Below are positions 49,424 to 57,806 of a DNA stretch of 64,000 bases, piece by piece (positions within the stretch are counted from its first letter, which is position 1; each line of letters starts with the position of its first letter). The notes under the pieces were generated by a model. That model ran no database searches. It was not told where the DNA came from and saw only the letters and a program-made list of their open reading frames with translations. The stretch lies in the NCBI GenBank assembly GCA_035539215.1, contig DATLIX010000215.1:1-64000 (forward strand). The letters run 5' to 3'. This stretch comes from Dongia_B sp035539215. GTDB taxonomy: Bacteria > Pseudomonadota > Alphaproteobacteria > Dongiales > Dongiaceae. The position numbers were made by a program, and so were the translations under genes.

Positions 49424-49454
49424 CAAAAGAAAACCGCCGCAGGGATTGCGGCGG
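49424..49454 (-). terminator. Terminator after the major tail protein gene
   Basis: On the minus strand CCGCCGC (49454-49448) pairs with GCGGCGG (49440-49434), followed by TTTTCTTTTG. Attenuates transcription from the abundant tail-tube gene into the chaperone gene. Confidence 0.75.
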
Positions 49455-49476
49455 TCGGGTCAGAAGGGATTATGTG

Positions 49477-49941
49477 TCAGGCTGCCGGGATGAATTCCGG
49501 CACGCTGTTCAGCTCGATCGCGACGCCGGCCTGGATGACGCTGTTCGCGTTCTGGATATTGGTCGTGTAGCCCATGACCTTGCCCTTGAACTTTTCAGTC
49601 GAGGGCGTGCCACCGCTATGCGACGGACGGTCCGGCCATTCAACCTTGAAATTATAGTCATTGACCTTGTCCTCATAGGCGGCCTTAAGAGCCGCCTGCC
49701 CGGCGTCGCTCGGGATCTTAGCAAGCGTCGCGGCCATGGCGCCGGCATTGGTCGGCCCCTTCAATTTGATATGGATGCCGGAGCCGAGATCGACATAGTC
49801 GATCGTGTCGTCCTTGGCGCCGTATTCACCCATGGTGATGACGTTGCCGATCAAGGTCCAACCGGTTTCGGAATCGAGGGCGCCGATGCCGCCGATATAG
49901 AGCTTGGAACCAGAGGCTGGTAACGGAGTTGTGGTCGTCAT
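49477..49941 (-). CDS. Major tail tube protein
   Basis: 154 residues from the ATG at 49941 with GGAG nearby; a longer open frame crosses a terminator and is rejected. LPASGSKLYIGGIGALDSETGWTLIGNV and WPDRPSHSGGTPSTEKFKGKVMGY are typical tube-protein phrases. Flanked by terminators on both sides and carrying its own leader, it can be expressed at a level set apart from its neighbours. Confidence 0.8.
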   Translation of the reverse strand: MTTTTPLPASGSKLYIGGIGALDSETGWTLIGNVITMGEYGAKDDTIDYVDLGSGIHIKLKGPTNAGAMAATLAKIPSDAGQAALKAAYEDKVNDYNFKVEWPDRPSHSGGTPSTEKFKGKVMGYTTNIQNANSVIQAGVAIELNSVPEFIPAA

Positions 49942-49952
49942 AGGGGGCTCCA

Positions 49953-49980
49953 TAAAGAAAAAGGCGCCCGGAGGCGCCTC
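49953..49980 (-). terminator. Intrinsic terminator in the major tail protein leader
   Basis: On the minus strand GGCGCC-TCCG-GGCGCC (49978-49963) then TTTTTCTTTA. It lies between the shared 17-nt element and the start codon, so the tail gene would be transcribed only if this hairpin is bypassed. Confidence 0.75.
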
Positions 49981-49985
49981 GATCA

Positions 49986-50002
49986 CTGCCTTGCCCAAGG
50001 GC
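49986..50002 (-). promoter_or_regulatory. Shared 17-nt leader element, tail copy
   Basis: GCCCTTGGGCAAGGCAG on the minus strand, 45 bases before the tail-tube ATG; identical to the element 43 bases before the capsid ATG. It contains the short dyad CCTTG-GG-CAAGG. A GGCAGCC also lies a few bases upstream in both (50015-50009 here). Confidence 0.6.
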
Positions 50003-50021
50003 TATGAGGGCTGCCCGTCTA

Positions 50022-50453
50022 TCAGACGGTACCTAAGAGCATGAATGGCACCGTCGCCGTCAGGGCGTACCAAGCGCCGTCATCGCTGGCCTTCGTGGCC
50101 GATGGCTGAATGCGCGGCGACATGAATTGCAAGCCATCGAGTTTCAGCGCGCGGAACATCTCGCTGAACTGAAAGGTGATGTTCCAGATCGCGTCTTCTT
50201 CGGTCATCACCGGCGCGAAGGCATTGATGATGAAGAGGCCGTCATCCTGCGCGAAACGGCTGCCGGCTTCACCGAGGCCGGTATCCGCCCTGAGGTCGAG
50301 AAGTTCGAGGGCGATCCAGTGTGGATCGATGTCCGATATCTTCTTCGGCGGTCCCTTTCCGGGCCGGGCCGGGTTGGGCCAGACGACCGGCGTCGTCGTC
50401 CAGTGATCGGTGACGTATTGCTTCACGGCCTGGCGGGCTTCGATGATGTTCAT
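50022..50453 (-). CDS. Tail terminator protein
   Basis: 143 residues. Size, order and the pattern WIALELLDLRADTGLGEAGSRFAQDDGLFIINAFAPV fit tail terminator/DUF4128-type proteins that cap the tail tube. Four-base overlap with the upstream gene. Confidence 0.65.
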   Translation of the reverse strand: MNIIEARQAVKQYVTDHWTTTPVVWPNPARPGKGPPKKISDIDPHWIALELLDLRADTGLGEAGSRFAQDDGLFIINAFAPVMTEEDAIWNITFQFSEMFRALKLDGLQFMSPRIQPSATKASDDGAWYALTATVPFMLLGTV

Positions 50454-51157
50454 AGCGGTGTGATGACCACGGCAGGATAGTTGATCGGGTCGCCAGCCAG
50501 CCGGCCCTTGCGGCCCTGCGAATTCTGCAGGATCCAGGGGACCGAGCTACCATGCGTCGGGCTTGGCTTGGCCTTTCCGGTTCCGGGACCATGCAGGTCG
50601 ATGAAGGTGTCATTGATGCGCACCAGATTGCCGAATCGGCTGCGGGCCTCCGGCAGGATCTTCTGCGTCGTGTGCGCCGGCACCTTGAAGACGCGCAGCG
50701 GCCCATTGGGATCAGCGCCCATCTCCAGGATGCGCGAATACGGCTGGTCGTTGCTGATCCAGATCTCCTGGCCCGGCTTCCAGGTCTGCTCGAGCGCCTC
50801 CCAGGCCACCGGCTCGCCGTTGACGATGGCAAACCAGCTTGAGGCATAGAGCCCGGTTTCGCCCTTCGGCGACTTCTCGATCAGCAGATCACGGACCTCG
50901 AAGGCCACATCGACGATCGAGCCGAACCGGTAAGCAATGATGCCGAAGGGCTGCACCTGTTCCTCTGCCGCCGGCGTCCGGCCGTCGACGATGGTCTGCA
51001 CTTCGGCCGGCCGGAAGCCGCTGGCCGACATTTCCGAGGCCTTCACCTCTTTGGCATAGGTGATATGCAGTTCCTTGACTTCCTGCGGCAACAACTGTGC
51101 GAGATCGCGCTGCAGCTCGGCGCCAAGATCGACGATGCGGCTGAAATCTTCGGCCAT
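50450..51157 (-). CDS. HK97 gp10-like tail completion protein
   Basis: 235 residues from the ATG at 51157 (ATGA overlap with the glycosyltransferase stop). YASSWFAIVNG and IWISNDQPYSRILEMGADPNGPLRVF are typical of gp10-like neck/tail completion proteins. Longer than HK97 gp10 because of a C-terminal extension. It resumes the morphogenesis order after the glycosylation block. Confidence 0.7.
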   Translation of the reverse strand: MAEDFSRIVDLGAELQRDLAQLLPQEVKELHITYAKEVKASEMSASGFRPAEVQTIVDGRTPAAEEQVQPFGIIAYRFGSIVDVAFEVRDLLIEKSPKGETGLYASSWFAIVNGEPVAWEALEQTWKPGQEIWISNDQPYSRILEMGADPNGPLRVFKVPAHTTQKILPEARSRFGNLVRINDTFIDLHGPGTGKAKPSPTHGSSVPWILQNSQGRKGRLAGDPINYPAVVITPL

Positions 51158-51864
51158 CAGCGGTAATGCTCCCTCACCCAGTCCAGTGCTTGCGCCTGGG
51201 GATGCCATGGATCCGTTTGACCGTGAAAAAAGGCGATCCGCGCGTTCGCCGGCAACTTGCCGCCGGCGCGTGCTATGTGATTGCGGTAGCTATAGACCCC
51301 GTTGACGGTCGACCATTTATTCTCGTTCGGGCCGAGGCAGGCGGCGATCCAGCCCTGATCCGACCCGAAATACCCCATCGCCTTTGACCGCTTCGGGCTT
51401 TCGATCGGATCGAAGGTCTCCCAGACCTGCGCCCTGGCGCCAGCATTCATCAGCTGCATCGAGCCGTTATACGGGCTCGTCGGGTTGGTATCGCCCCAGA
51501 TGCAGAAATCCGTCGGCGTGTCCCAGACCGGCACCATGTCGCGCACGATGACGCAGTCCAGGTCGAGGATCACGAAGCGCGGGCCGAACCAGTCGGCCGC
51601 CTCCTTGCTGTAGGCCTTCAGGCGGCGGTAGCAGCTCGGATTGCCGGCACCATGCGGTGACGGCACGTTGGCATAATCGTCCCAGAGCGGCACGATCTCG
51701 ACATCCGGATCGATATCGCGCGCGTCATCGGTGACGCAGATCACGCGGTGCGGCTTGGCATAATGCCGGCCAACCATGCGCTTCAGGATGTTGACGGTCT
51801 GAGGCCCGAAGGTCGACCGATAGGCGCCCTTCGGTTTCCATTTAAAGCAGACGATCGACAGCAT
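51157..51864 (-). CDS. Glycosyltransferase, GT-A fold (GT8-like)
   Basis: 235 residues. MLSIVCFKWKP N-terminus, FVILDLDCVIVRD with the DxD metal site and GSDQGWIAACLG downstream fit GT8-like retaining transferases. No membrane segment, so the donor would be a cytoplasmic nucleotide sugar. Part of a six-gene sugar/methylation block inside the head-tail operon. Confidence 0.75.
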   Translation of the reverse strand: MLSIVCFKWKPKGAYRSTFGPQTVNILKRMVGRHYAKPHRVICVTDDARDIDPDVEIVPLWDDYANVPSPHGAGNPSCYRRLKAYSKEAADWFGPRFVILDLDCVIVRDMVPVWDTPTDFCIWGDTNPTSPYNGSMQLMNAGARAQVWETFDPIESPKRSKAMGYFGSDQGWIAACLGPNENKWSTVNGVYSYRNHIARAGGKLPANARIAFFHGQTDPWHPQAQALDWVREHYR

Positions 51865-51866
51865 GA

Positions 51867-52562
51867 TCAGGCAAGGCGCTCCCAGGGCGTCTGATAGCGC
51901 TTCGGGCGGCCATCGGTTTCCAGCTTGCGCTCGGCCTTGATCCGCTTGATCGCCTCGCCGTTCTCTTCCGACTTCCGCGCCAGGGTCGTCGTCGAGGCAT
52001 CCGGAATGACCTCGCGCGGGTAGCGGATGATGTGCTCCTTCAGCTGCTCGATCGGCGCCTGGGCGCTCAGCCGGCCGACGAAGTCACCATCGGTGCCGTA
52101 ATAGCCGGCGAAGCGTTCGTCATAGCCGCCGGCCTTCTCGAAGACCGCTGTCGTCATCAGCCAGCTGTTGGGATGCGGCTTATAAGCGTCGCGCTTCGGC
52201 ATCGAGACGCGGGCGAAGCGATAGGCGGTGTTCGGATCGAGGCTGCCGGTGACGACGCGGCGCCAGGTCTGCTCCGGAACGACATGATCCATATCCGTCA
52301 TCAGCACCCAGTCGGTTTCGGCCTCCTTGACCGCCAGGTTGCGGCAGGCGTCCTGGTTCCAGGCGATGTCCTTCTGCATCCGGTAGAGACGCATCGGGAA
52401 GCCGAGATCATCGGCCCAGGCCGGATCCGGCGAGCCGTCATCGACGACGATGAGACGAAGATGTTCTTTCAGGTCGGCGGGCAGCGCGCGGAGCTGGCGG
52501 TATTGCTCCCGCAACATGCCTCGATTCAGGTAATAGGCGAGGCAGAACGTCACATCTCTCAT
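51867..52562 (-). CDS. Family 2 glycosyltransferase
   Basis: 231 residues. LRLIVVDDGSPDPAW (nucleotide-binding Asp pair), VLMTDMDHVVPEQTW (DxD site) and GGYDERFAGYYGTDGDFVGRL give the full GT2 pattern. Cytosolic. Overlaps the next upstream gene by four bases. Confidence 0.9.
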   Translation of the reverse strand: MRDVTFCLAYYLNRGMLREQYRQLRALPADLKEHLRLIVVDDGSPDPAWADDLGFPMRLYRMQKDIAWNQDACRNLAVKEAETDWVLMTDMDHVVPEQTWRRVVTGSLDPNTAYRFARVSMPKRDAYKPHPNSWLMTTAVFEKAGGYDERFAGYYGTDGDFVGRLSAQAPIEQLKEHIIRYPREVIPDASTTTLARKSEENGEAIKRIKAERKLETDGRPKRYQTPWERLA

Positions 52563-53155
52563 TGGTAACGACCGAAATCCTTGCTGTTGATCTTCGGGAA
52601 AGCGTCGATCAGTGACCGCTCACCAATATTCAAAACCTCGATTCCGGCCGCAGAGCATTTGCCGCCGGCGCAATGGAATTCCATTGCCCAGGCATTGTAT
52701 TTGCCCTGTTTGGTCGCCCCGCCTGGCGCCCAGCTGTAATCCTGGAACCAGTGCCCTTCCCCATTCGGCCCGCGCTGCATATCGAAGCCGACCAGGAAGA
52801 TCTGCTTCGGCCGCATCTGGTAGGCGAGATTGAAGGCACAGAGCCCGGAATTCGTCCCGTTCAGGATGCCGGGGTCGTCCGAGAACACGGCTGACCTATG
52901 ATCGCAATCGAACCGCTGCAGCGCCGGCCACGGCTTCACGTTCTTTAGTGCCGCGCCGCGGATATGCGCCGGCACATTGCAGAAGGCGAGATGCGCCGCC
53001 CGATGCTCGGTCCAGAGCCGGTCCATCGAGACGACATGGTCGCAGCGCGCATGGATGGCGCTGTCATTGACCCCGATCACGAAGCCCGGCAGCCGTGCGA
53101 GGTCCAGCAGACCAGCCGACCAGCCGCCCGCCAGGACCGTGATCACGTCAGGCAT
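52559..53155 (-). CDS. DUF115-like Rossmann-fold protein
   Basis: 198 residues. ITVLAGGWSAGLLDLARLPGFVIGVNDSAIHARCDHVVSMDRLW is the DUF115/6-hydroxymethylpterin-like pattern seen in motility-associated sugar transfer proteins, with NGTNSGLCAFNLAYQM and FLVGFDM later. A relative of the protein at 55347-56003. Substrate unknown. Confidence 0.6.
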   Translation of the reverse strand: MPDVITVLAGGWSAGLLDLARLPGFVIGVNDSAIHARCDHVVSMDRLWTEHRAAHLAFCNVPAHIRGAALKNVKPWPALQRFDCDHRSAVFSDDPGILNGTNSGLCAFNLAYQMRPKQIFLVGFDMQRGPNGEGHWFQDYSWAPGGATKQGKYNAWAMEFHCAGGKCSAAGIEVLNIGERSLIDAFPKINSKDFGRYQ

Positions 53156-53771
53156 GCCCGAAGACCAGCCTTTCGAACTTGCAGTCCTGATAAATGATCT
53201 CGGCCCGACCGAAATCCGCTTCCAGCCCTTGGCGCCAGTCGCTGCGGCCGCGCCGCAGATCGATGATCATGCGGGTACCGGTCCGCCAGCCATCGAGGGC
53301 GAATTCGGCATAGGCCGCCGGTGGGAGATGGAAGCCCCAGGCCTGCGTGCTCAGGATCAGATCGAACCTGGTTTCCGTCGAGCGGGCACCCGGCGGGAAA
53401 TAACCGAAGGTCTCGACGCCGTTCGCCGCCAGAAATCGAGCCGTTACCCGCATGTCATTGAACGGTCGGTTGGTCTGCGCGAAAACCGGCTGATCGGCGA
53501 CGCCGTCGAGGATGAAGACATCGACGCCACCGTAATGCCGACTCAGCAGCGCATCGATACCGCCCATCCCGCCGCCGATATCGCAGATCGACCCGCAGGT
53601 CTCCGGCAGGTACGGCAGCGCATTCTCATACCAGTCGAACAGCGACGCCTTATAGGCTTCGAGCCATGCCGGCCGGTTGCCGACGATATCGTTCAGTCGG
53701 CCGCGCTGGATCGCCAGGAAAGCGAAGGCTTCATCGCTGACCTTTGGCGACCAGTCGGCGCGGCTGATCAT
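53148..53771 (-). CDS. SAM-dependent methyltransferase
   Basis: 207 residues. Motif I CGSICDIGGGMGGIDALLSRHYGG and an acidic ILDG motif II, then FDLILSTQAWGFHLP, indicate a class I methyltransferase. Helical N-terminal part (1-60). The neighbours suggest a sugar substrate. Confidence 0.8.
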   Translation of the reverse strand: MISRADWSPKVSDEAFAFLAIQRGRLNDIVGNRPAWLEAYKASLFDWYENALPYLPETCGSICDIGGGMGGIDALLSRHYGGVDVFILDGVADQPVFAQTNRPFNDMRVTARFLAANGVETFGYFPPGARSTETRFDLILSTQAWGFHLPPAAYAEFALDGWRTGTRMIIDLRRGRSDWRQGLEADFGRAEIIYQDCKFERLVFGHA

Positions 53772-54952
53772 TTCTTGAACCAGAGCCTGACTTCCTTGCC
53801 GTCATCTTCGATGCGGTAAGGACCCTTCCAGCCCTGCTCCTGGAACTTGGCGACCCACCAGGGCCCGGGCTGCACGATCAAATGGGCGTTGCGGCCGTCG
53901 GGCAGAACCGCTTTCGCCGGCCGGGTCGAAATCACGACATAGAGCGCCTTGCCTGCGAGCCGGAAGAGATGATCGAGAACTGCATCCAGCTTTTCCAGCT
54001 CGACATGCTCCAATACATCCGTGCAGACCGCCAGGTCGACCGGCTTCGGCATGCCGGCCCTGCCCTCGATGCCGGCGTCATACTGCATCACGCGTTGGGG
54101 CGACATTGCGTCAGCCAGTTTCCCGGCGCCGCATCCATAATCCAGGATGGTCACCGCCTCGAACTCAGCGACCAGGCGTCGCACCTCATCGGCATGTTTG
54201 GCGCCATCGCCGCCCCAGCCCTTCACATTCTTTCGGACCAGAGCGAGCATTTGCCGGTAGGCCGGCGAGCAGAGATCGTCCTGGCTGTAGCGATAGATGC
54301 CGGCATGGCGGGCGAACATGCCGGCATGGCCGAGATCCAGGGCATGGACACCTTTGCGCGCCAGGCGTTCGGCGAGAACCGTTGCCGTCGCGCCGAGGCA
54401 CATGATGACGGTACCGGCCGGCGTGCCGATGCGCTCCTCGATCTCGCCGACATGCCGATAGGCATGCTTGGTCCAGCCGCCCTCGGTGACTGGCCGCAGA
54501 TCCTCGATCACCGTCAGGCGCGCGGCATCCGCGAGCATCTCCGGGCGCAGCGAGCGGCGATCGCCGAGCACGAGAGTGATATCCTTGCCGCGCCAGAGCG
54601 ACCACATCGCATCCCAGTAGGCCGGGGTGTCGATATGCGGCGCGTTGTCCGGCCGGGTGATGAAACTCGAATAGAACGGGCCCTTGCCGAGCAGCTGCCC
54701 GGCCGGGCCATCGGCGTATTTCTGCCAGGAGATGGCGCGCGGGCTCTGTGCGATGTTCGGGATCCCGACCATGCAGGCGGTCGGGCCGGCCAGGATCGCC
54801 CGCAGCTCGGCAGCGAGCCGATCATCGGCCTCCTGGCTGACACATTTGCGCCCAACCGCCAGATTGAACTCGCCGTCACCGAACCTTGCGATCGAGCGCG
54901 TCTTGCATGCCTCGATCGTCTCATATTCGCCGATCACATCAGGATAGGGCAT
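53768..54952 (-). CDS. GT-D glycosyltransferase fused to a methyltransferase
   Basis: 394 residues from the ATG at 54952. Residues 10-235 are a GT-D (DUF1792) glycosyltransferase: RFGDGE (23-28), ITLVLGDRRSLRPEML, VIMCLGATATVLAERLA and the C-terminal LDLGHAG. Residues 262-394 are a class I methyltransferase (TILDYGCGAGKLADAM, 268-283, then AVCTDVLEHVE). A single polypeptide could add a sugar and methylate it. No membrane segment. Confidence 0.8.
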   Translation of the reverse strand: MPYPDVIGEYETIEACKTRSIARFGDGEFNLAVGRKCVSQEADDRLAAELRAILAGPTACMVGIPNIAQSPRAISWQKYADGPAGQLLGKGPFYSSFITRPDNAPHIDTPAYWDAMWSLWRGKDITLVLGDRRSLRPEMLADAARLTVIEDLRPVTEGGWTKHAYRHVGEIEERIGTPAGTVIMCLGATATVLAERLARKGVHALDLGHAGMFARHAGIYRYSQDDLCSPAYRQMLALVRKNVKGWGGDGAKHADEVRRLVAEFEAVTILDYGCGAGKLADAMSPQRVMQYDAGIEGRAGMPKPVDLAVCTDVLEHVELEKLDAVLDHLFRLAGKALYVVISTRPAKAVLPDGRNAHLIVQPGPWWVAKFQEQGWKGPYRIEDDGKEVRLWFKK

Positions 54953-55350
54953 CAGACCCCGGCATCCCGATCGAAGCAAGCATCGATCGCAGCCTGAGTG
55001 CGGAACTGGATCGAGTGATGCAGCGTCTTCACCGCATGGTCGAAATTCATGTCCTGCAACGGCCTCGGCGCGCCATTGCCGCTGAAATCCAGCGTCTTGC
55101 CGTCTGCGAAGACAATTTGAGCGATCTCGCGCAATTGGTGGGTGTCAGGATCATAGAGCGCATAACGGACCCGCTCGGCCTCTATGTCGAGCTCAACCAT
55201 TGCCAGCTGAACGAGCGCCGTAACTGGGCTATCTGCGCTCTTGATTGAAACGTCGAGACCGGCGGCCCAGCGATTAATCTCATAGCCGGTTTCTGTATCC
55301 GTGATCTTGGTGCCAGAACCGTTCCCGCCTTCGCTTGTGATCTTGATCAT
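54952..55350 (-). CDS. Phage protein of unknown function
   Basis: 132 residues from the ATG at 55350 (ATGA overlap with the previous stop). The NGSGTKITDTETGYEINRW pattern looks like a small virion or assembly protein. Embedded in the sugar-modification block; could be a target or cofactor (inference). Confidence 0.55.
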   Translation of the reverse strand: MIKITSEGGNGSGTKITDTETGYEINRWAAGLDVSIKSADSPVTALVQLAMVELDIEAERVRYALYDPDTHQLREIAQIVFADGKTLDFSGNGAPRPLQDMNFDHAVKTLHHSIQFRTQAAIDACFDRDAGV

Positions 55351-56003
55351 TGAAGTTGCAGCGCCTCCTCGAGCGGCATGCACGGAAAACAGGTCAGCGC
55401 CGTTTCCCGGCTTGCATTGATGATCTCAATTGGCCGGTCCCGCTTGGCCGCGGCTTCCGCCAGCGTCGCGAAGTTCTCGCGCCATTGCCGGAAATGCGAT
55501 TCCTCAGGGTTGCGGAGCGGTTCCGGATGCCGGCCGAAGAAGTGTTCCCCGGTCATGTCGTAACCGAGCAGCACGATCGGCGCGGTACCGTTGTTCAGAT
55601 GAACCGCCAGATTGACGGCCGAGTATCCGGAATTGGCACCGGTGCAGAGATAGCGCCGATCGGCGGCCAGTCCCGTCATCCGGTTCCAGAGCATCACTTT
55701 GCAGCCGGGCGGGTTGGTCCGGTCCGTTGTCACCCGCATGCCAGCGAATTCATCGGGCCTCGGGCCCTTGGCCTGCCACCAGGAGGCATCGGCGGCGAAT
55801 AGGCAGTCCGCCCAGGGCGCCAGGCGCCAGCAATCATTGACGGCGATCACCCGGCGGCCGCGGCAGAGATCGATATCCGCCTGCATCAGGCTGGCCCCAG
55901 AGGCGACACAGACGACCATCTCGCCGGCCCAGACCGGATCCGCGCGCCAGGCCGTCTCCGGCCGGGCCATGGAGCCCGACCATTTCGCGGTCGAATGGAT
56001 CAT
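55347..56003 (-). CDS. DUF115-like Rossmann-fold protein, second copy
   Basis: 218 residues. VVCVASGASLMQADIDLCRGRRVIAVNDCWRLAPWADCLFAADASWW, then YLCTGANSGYSAVNLAVHL and IVLLGYDMTG, is the same layout as the protein at 52559-53155 but only distantly similar. Similar proteins occur in phages without known function; sugar or nucleotide binding is likely. Confidence 0.6.
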   Translation of the reverse strand: MIHSTAKWSGSMARPETAWRADPVWAGEMVVCVASGASLMQADIDLCRGRRVIAVNDCWRLAPWADCLFAADASWWQAKGPRPDEFAGMRVTTDRTNPPGCKVMLWNRMTGLAADRRYLCTGANSGYSAVNLAVHLNNGTAPIVLLGYDMTGEHFFGRHPEPLRNPEESHFRQWRENFATLAEAAAKRDRPIEIINASRETALTCFPCMPLEEALQLQ

Positions 56004-56006
56004 TCG

Positions 56007-56378
56007 TCAGCCAACCAGCTGACAATTGATCCTGACCAGCACGTCATCCATGAAGATCGGATTGCTGGCCTTTATCTCACGGTCGCGACCATCGGCGCTG
56101 ACGATGTCGCCGACGTCGGGCCAGGGCTGGCCGCCGGAAAGCGACCCGAACCCTGCCGGAATATCTGTCGGCGAGAAAACAAGGAGCGTGAACTGCTGTT
56201 GGATGCCGTCGGCGAGCTCATCGCTGCCGCGGCCCTTGGTCCAGGTGCGGTGCATCGCCTTGCAGAAATACTGTTCGAAGCCACTCAGGCCGCCGCCGAT
56301 GCGCTTCTTCATGGCAACCGATTTGCCATTATTCGCCAGCTGCCGGTCAAGCATACTGATCGCCTCGGTCGGGCTCAT
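56007..56378 (-). CDS. Head closure / connector protein
   Basis: 123 residues (MSPTEAISMLDRQLANNGKSVAMKKRIG...). Size and order directly after the gp6-like connector fit head-closure (stopper) proteins. IPAGFGSLSGGQPWPDVGDIVSADGRDREIKA is a beta-rich segment typical of these. Overlaps the connector gene. Confidence 0.6.
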   Translation of the reverse strand: MSPTEAISMLDRQLANNGKSVAMKKRIGGGLSGFEQYFCKAMHRTWTKGRGSDELADGIQQQFTLLVFSPTDIPAGFGSLSGGQPWPDVGDIVSADGRDREIKASNPIFMDDVLVRINCQLVG

Positions 56379-57046
56379 GCGATGACGCCGGGACGGTAGT
56401 TATCGAGGGTTGAGGCGATGTCGCTCGGCATCTGCTTGTCGCCGACGGAACCGATCCAATATTGCGCGGCGCCGACATCCGGCACGTCCTCGGATTTCAG
56501 CAATGGATCGCGCTTACGGGCGAAATACCGGGCCCTCACCAGCGAAATCGCGGCATCCTGGATGTCGGCCGGCAGCGCCGAGGCATCGCCGGCAACATAA
56601 CCGCTGTCATTCGGCAGGATGTAGCCGGCCTCATAAACCGCCGTCACCGTGAGCGGGATCCAGGGGATGATCTGGCCGACTTCATCGATCCGGAACAGCT
56701 CGCCGCTCTTCGGGTCAAGGCGATAGTCGACGCCATCCAATAAAGTGCGGTCCGGTAGGGCAACCGAGGCCGCCCCCTGCACCGGCCATGCACTCAGCCT
56801 CAGATCCTCTTTCGTGTCCGGATATTGCCAGCCGAAAGGCTGGTTTTCCGGGATGAACTCGTCCTGGATGACCTGTAGGCCGAACACCCGGTTGCAGTAT
56901 TGCGCGATGATCGCGCTCACCCGGGTGATTGCCTTCTCGGTCCAGGCGCGATCGGCATCTTTCAGGCCGAGCTCAAGCTGGACGTCCGACCAGGTCGTCA
57001 GCGCGGCACTGCCTGCCTTTATCAGGACCGTGCTGACGACCCGCAT
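56375..57046 (-). CDS. gp6-like head-tail connector
   Basis: 223 residues. VLELGLKDADRAWTEKAITRVSAIIAQYCNRVF-like helices (residues 20-55), WPVQGAASVALPDRTLLDGVDYRLDPKSGELFRID and LPADIQDAAISLVRARYFARKRDPLLKSE fit gp6/YqbG-type connector proteins that sit on the portal. Normal length. Confidence 0.75.
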   Translation of the reverse strand: MRVVSTVLIKAGSAALTTWSDVQLELGLKDADRAWTEKAITRVSAIIAQYCNRVFGLQVIQDEFIPENQPFGWQYPDTKEDLRLSAWPVQGAASVALPDRTLLDGVDYRLDPKSGELFRIDEVGQIIPWIPLTVTAVYEAGYILPNDSGYVAGDASALPADIQDAAISLVRARYFARKRDPLLKSEDVPDVGAAQYWIGSVGDKQMPSDIASTLDNYRPGVIA

Positions 57047-57057
57047 TGTTCTGGACC

Positions 57058-57222
57058 TTACTGACCGGATTGACGCTGCTTGTTCTCCGCGGGACGGGCA
57101 TCGCGGGTCTGGTAGCTCTTCGCGGCACCCTTCTCGATCAGGCCCCTGGCCGTATCGTCACGGATATCGGCGACGTCACCTTTCACGTAGGGCGTAACGG
57201 TCTTCTGGAATTCGATGATCAT
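57058..57222 (-). CDS. Small head-region protein (54 aa)
   Basis: MIIEFQKTVTPYVKGDVADI..., then ARGLIEKGAAKSY. Phages often encode such a short KGDVADI/LIEKGAA protein between capsid and connector genes. GGAG lies seven bases before the ATG. A strong GCCGGCGCC/GGCGCCGGC hairpin lies just upstream (about 57245-57270). Confidence 0.65.
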   Translation of the reverse strand: MIIEFQKTVTPYVKGDVADIRDDTARGLIEKGAAKSYQTRDARPAENKQRQSGQ

Positions 57223-57278
57223 GGAGAAACTCCGGAGAGAGATGCCGGCGCCGGGATGGCGCCGGCCGGTGCCGCACC

Positions 57279-57749
57279 TCAGGCGTGCGGGATGGTGTCG
57301 AAGCCGGTGAAGATGAGCGAACTCATGACCTCACAGGTGTCGGTATTGGTCGCGGAGAGATCCGGCGTGAACATGGTCCGGACCCAACGCTTGGCGCCGG
57401 ACAGGTTGACGCTGTTCTGCACCTGCCCGCGCTCGGTCGAGCCGCCGCTCTGGCCGGTGGCGACAACGCCGGGATCGGTCAGGGTCAGATAGGTCGCCCA
57501 GTTGGTGGCGCCGTCGTCGCTGTGCTGGATCGAGACGTTTTTGATGGCGAGCGTCTTGGCGGCGCCCAGCACGGCCTCGAAATAAACCGCCAGCACTGCC
57601 GCCGGCGGCAAATGCATGGTCTCGCGGTCAATGGCGAGGCCGGTGACATTGTGGTTATCCGGCGTCGCGCCGGCGGTGACGTCCTGGATCGTGCTGGCAA
57701 TGACAGCCTTGAGCACGCTCGCCGGATCGGTAGCGAGAATCCGCTGCAT
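57279..57749 (-). CDS. Head-region structural protein, possible decoration protein
   Basis: 156 residues (MQRILATDPASVLKAVIASTIQDVTAG...). A beta-rich composition with VSIQHSDDGATNWATYLTLTDPG and its place right after the capsid gene suggest a decoration or minor head protein. A GGGCGG/CCGCCC hairpin (57771-57788) sits between the two genes. Confidence 0.5.
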   Translation of the reverse strand: MQRILATDPASVLKAVIASTIQDVTAGATPDNHNVTGLAIDRETMHLPPAAVLAVYFEAVLGAAKTLAIKNVSIQHSDDGATNWATYLTLTDPGVVATGQSGGSTERGQVQNSVNLSGAKRWVRTMFTPDLSATNTDTCEVMSSLIFTGFDTIPHA

Positions 57750-57806
57750 GATGATCTCCTCTGTTCGGATGGGCGGCTCTCACCGCCCGATCCGGTTAGC
57801 TGGCGG

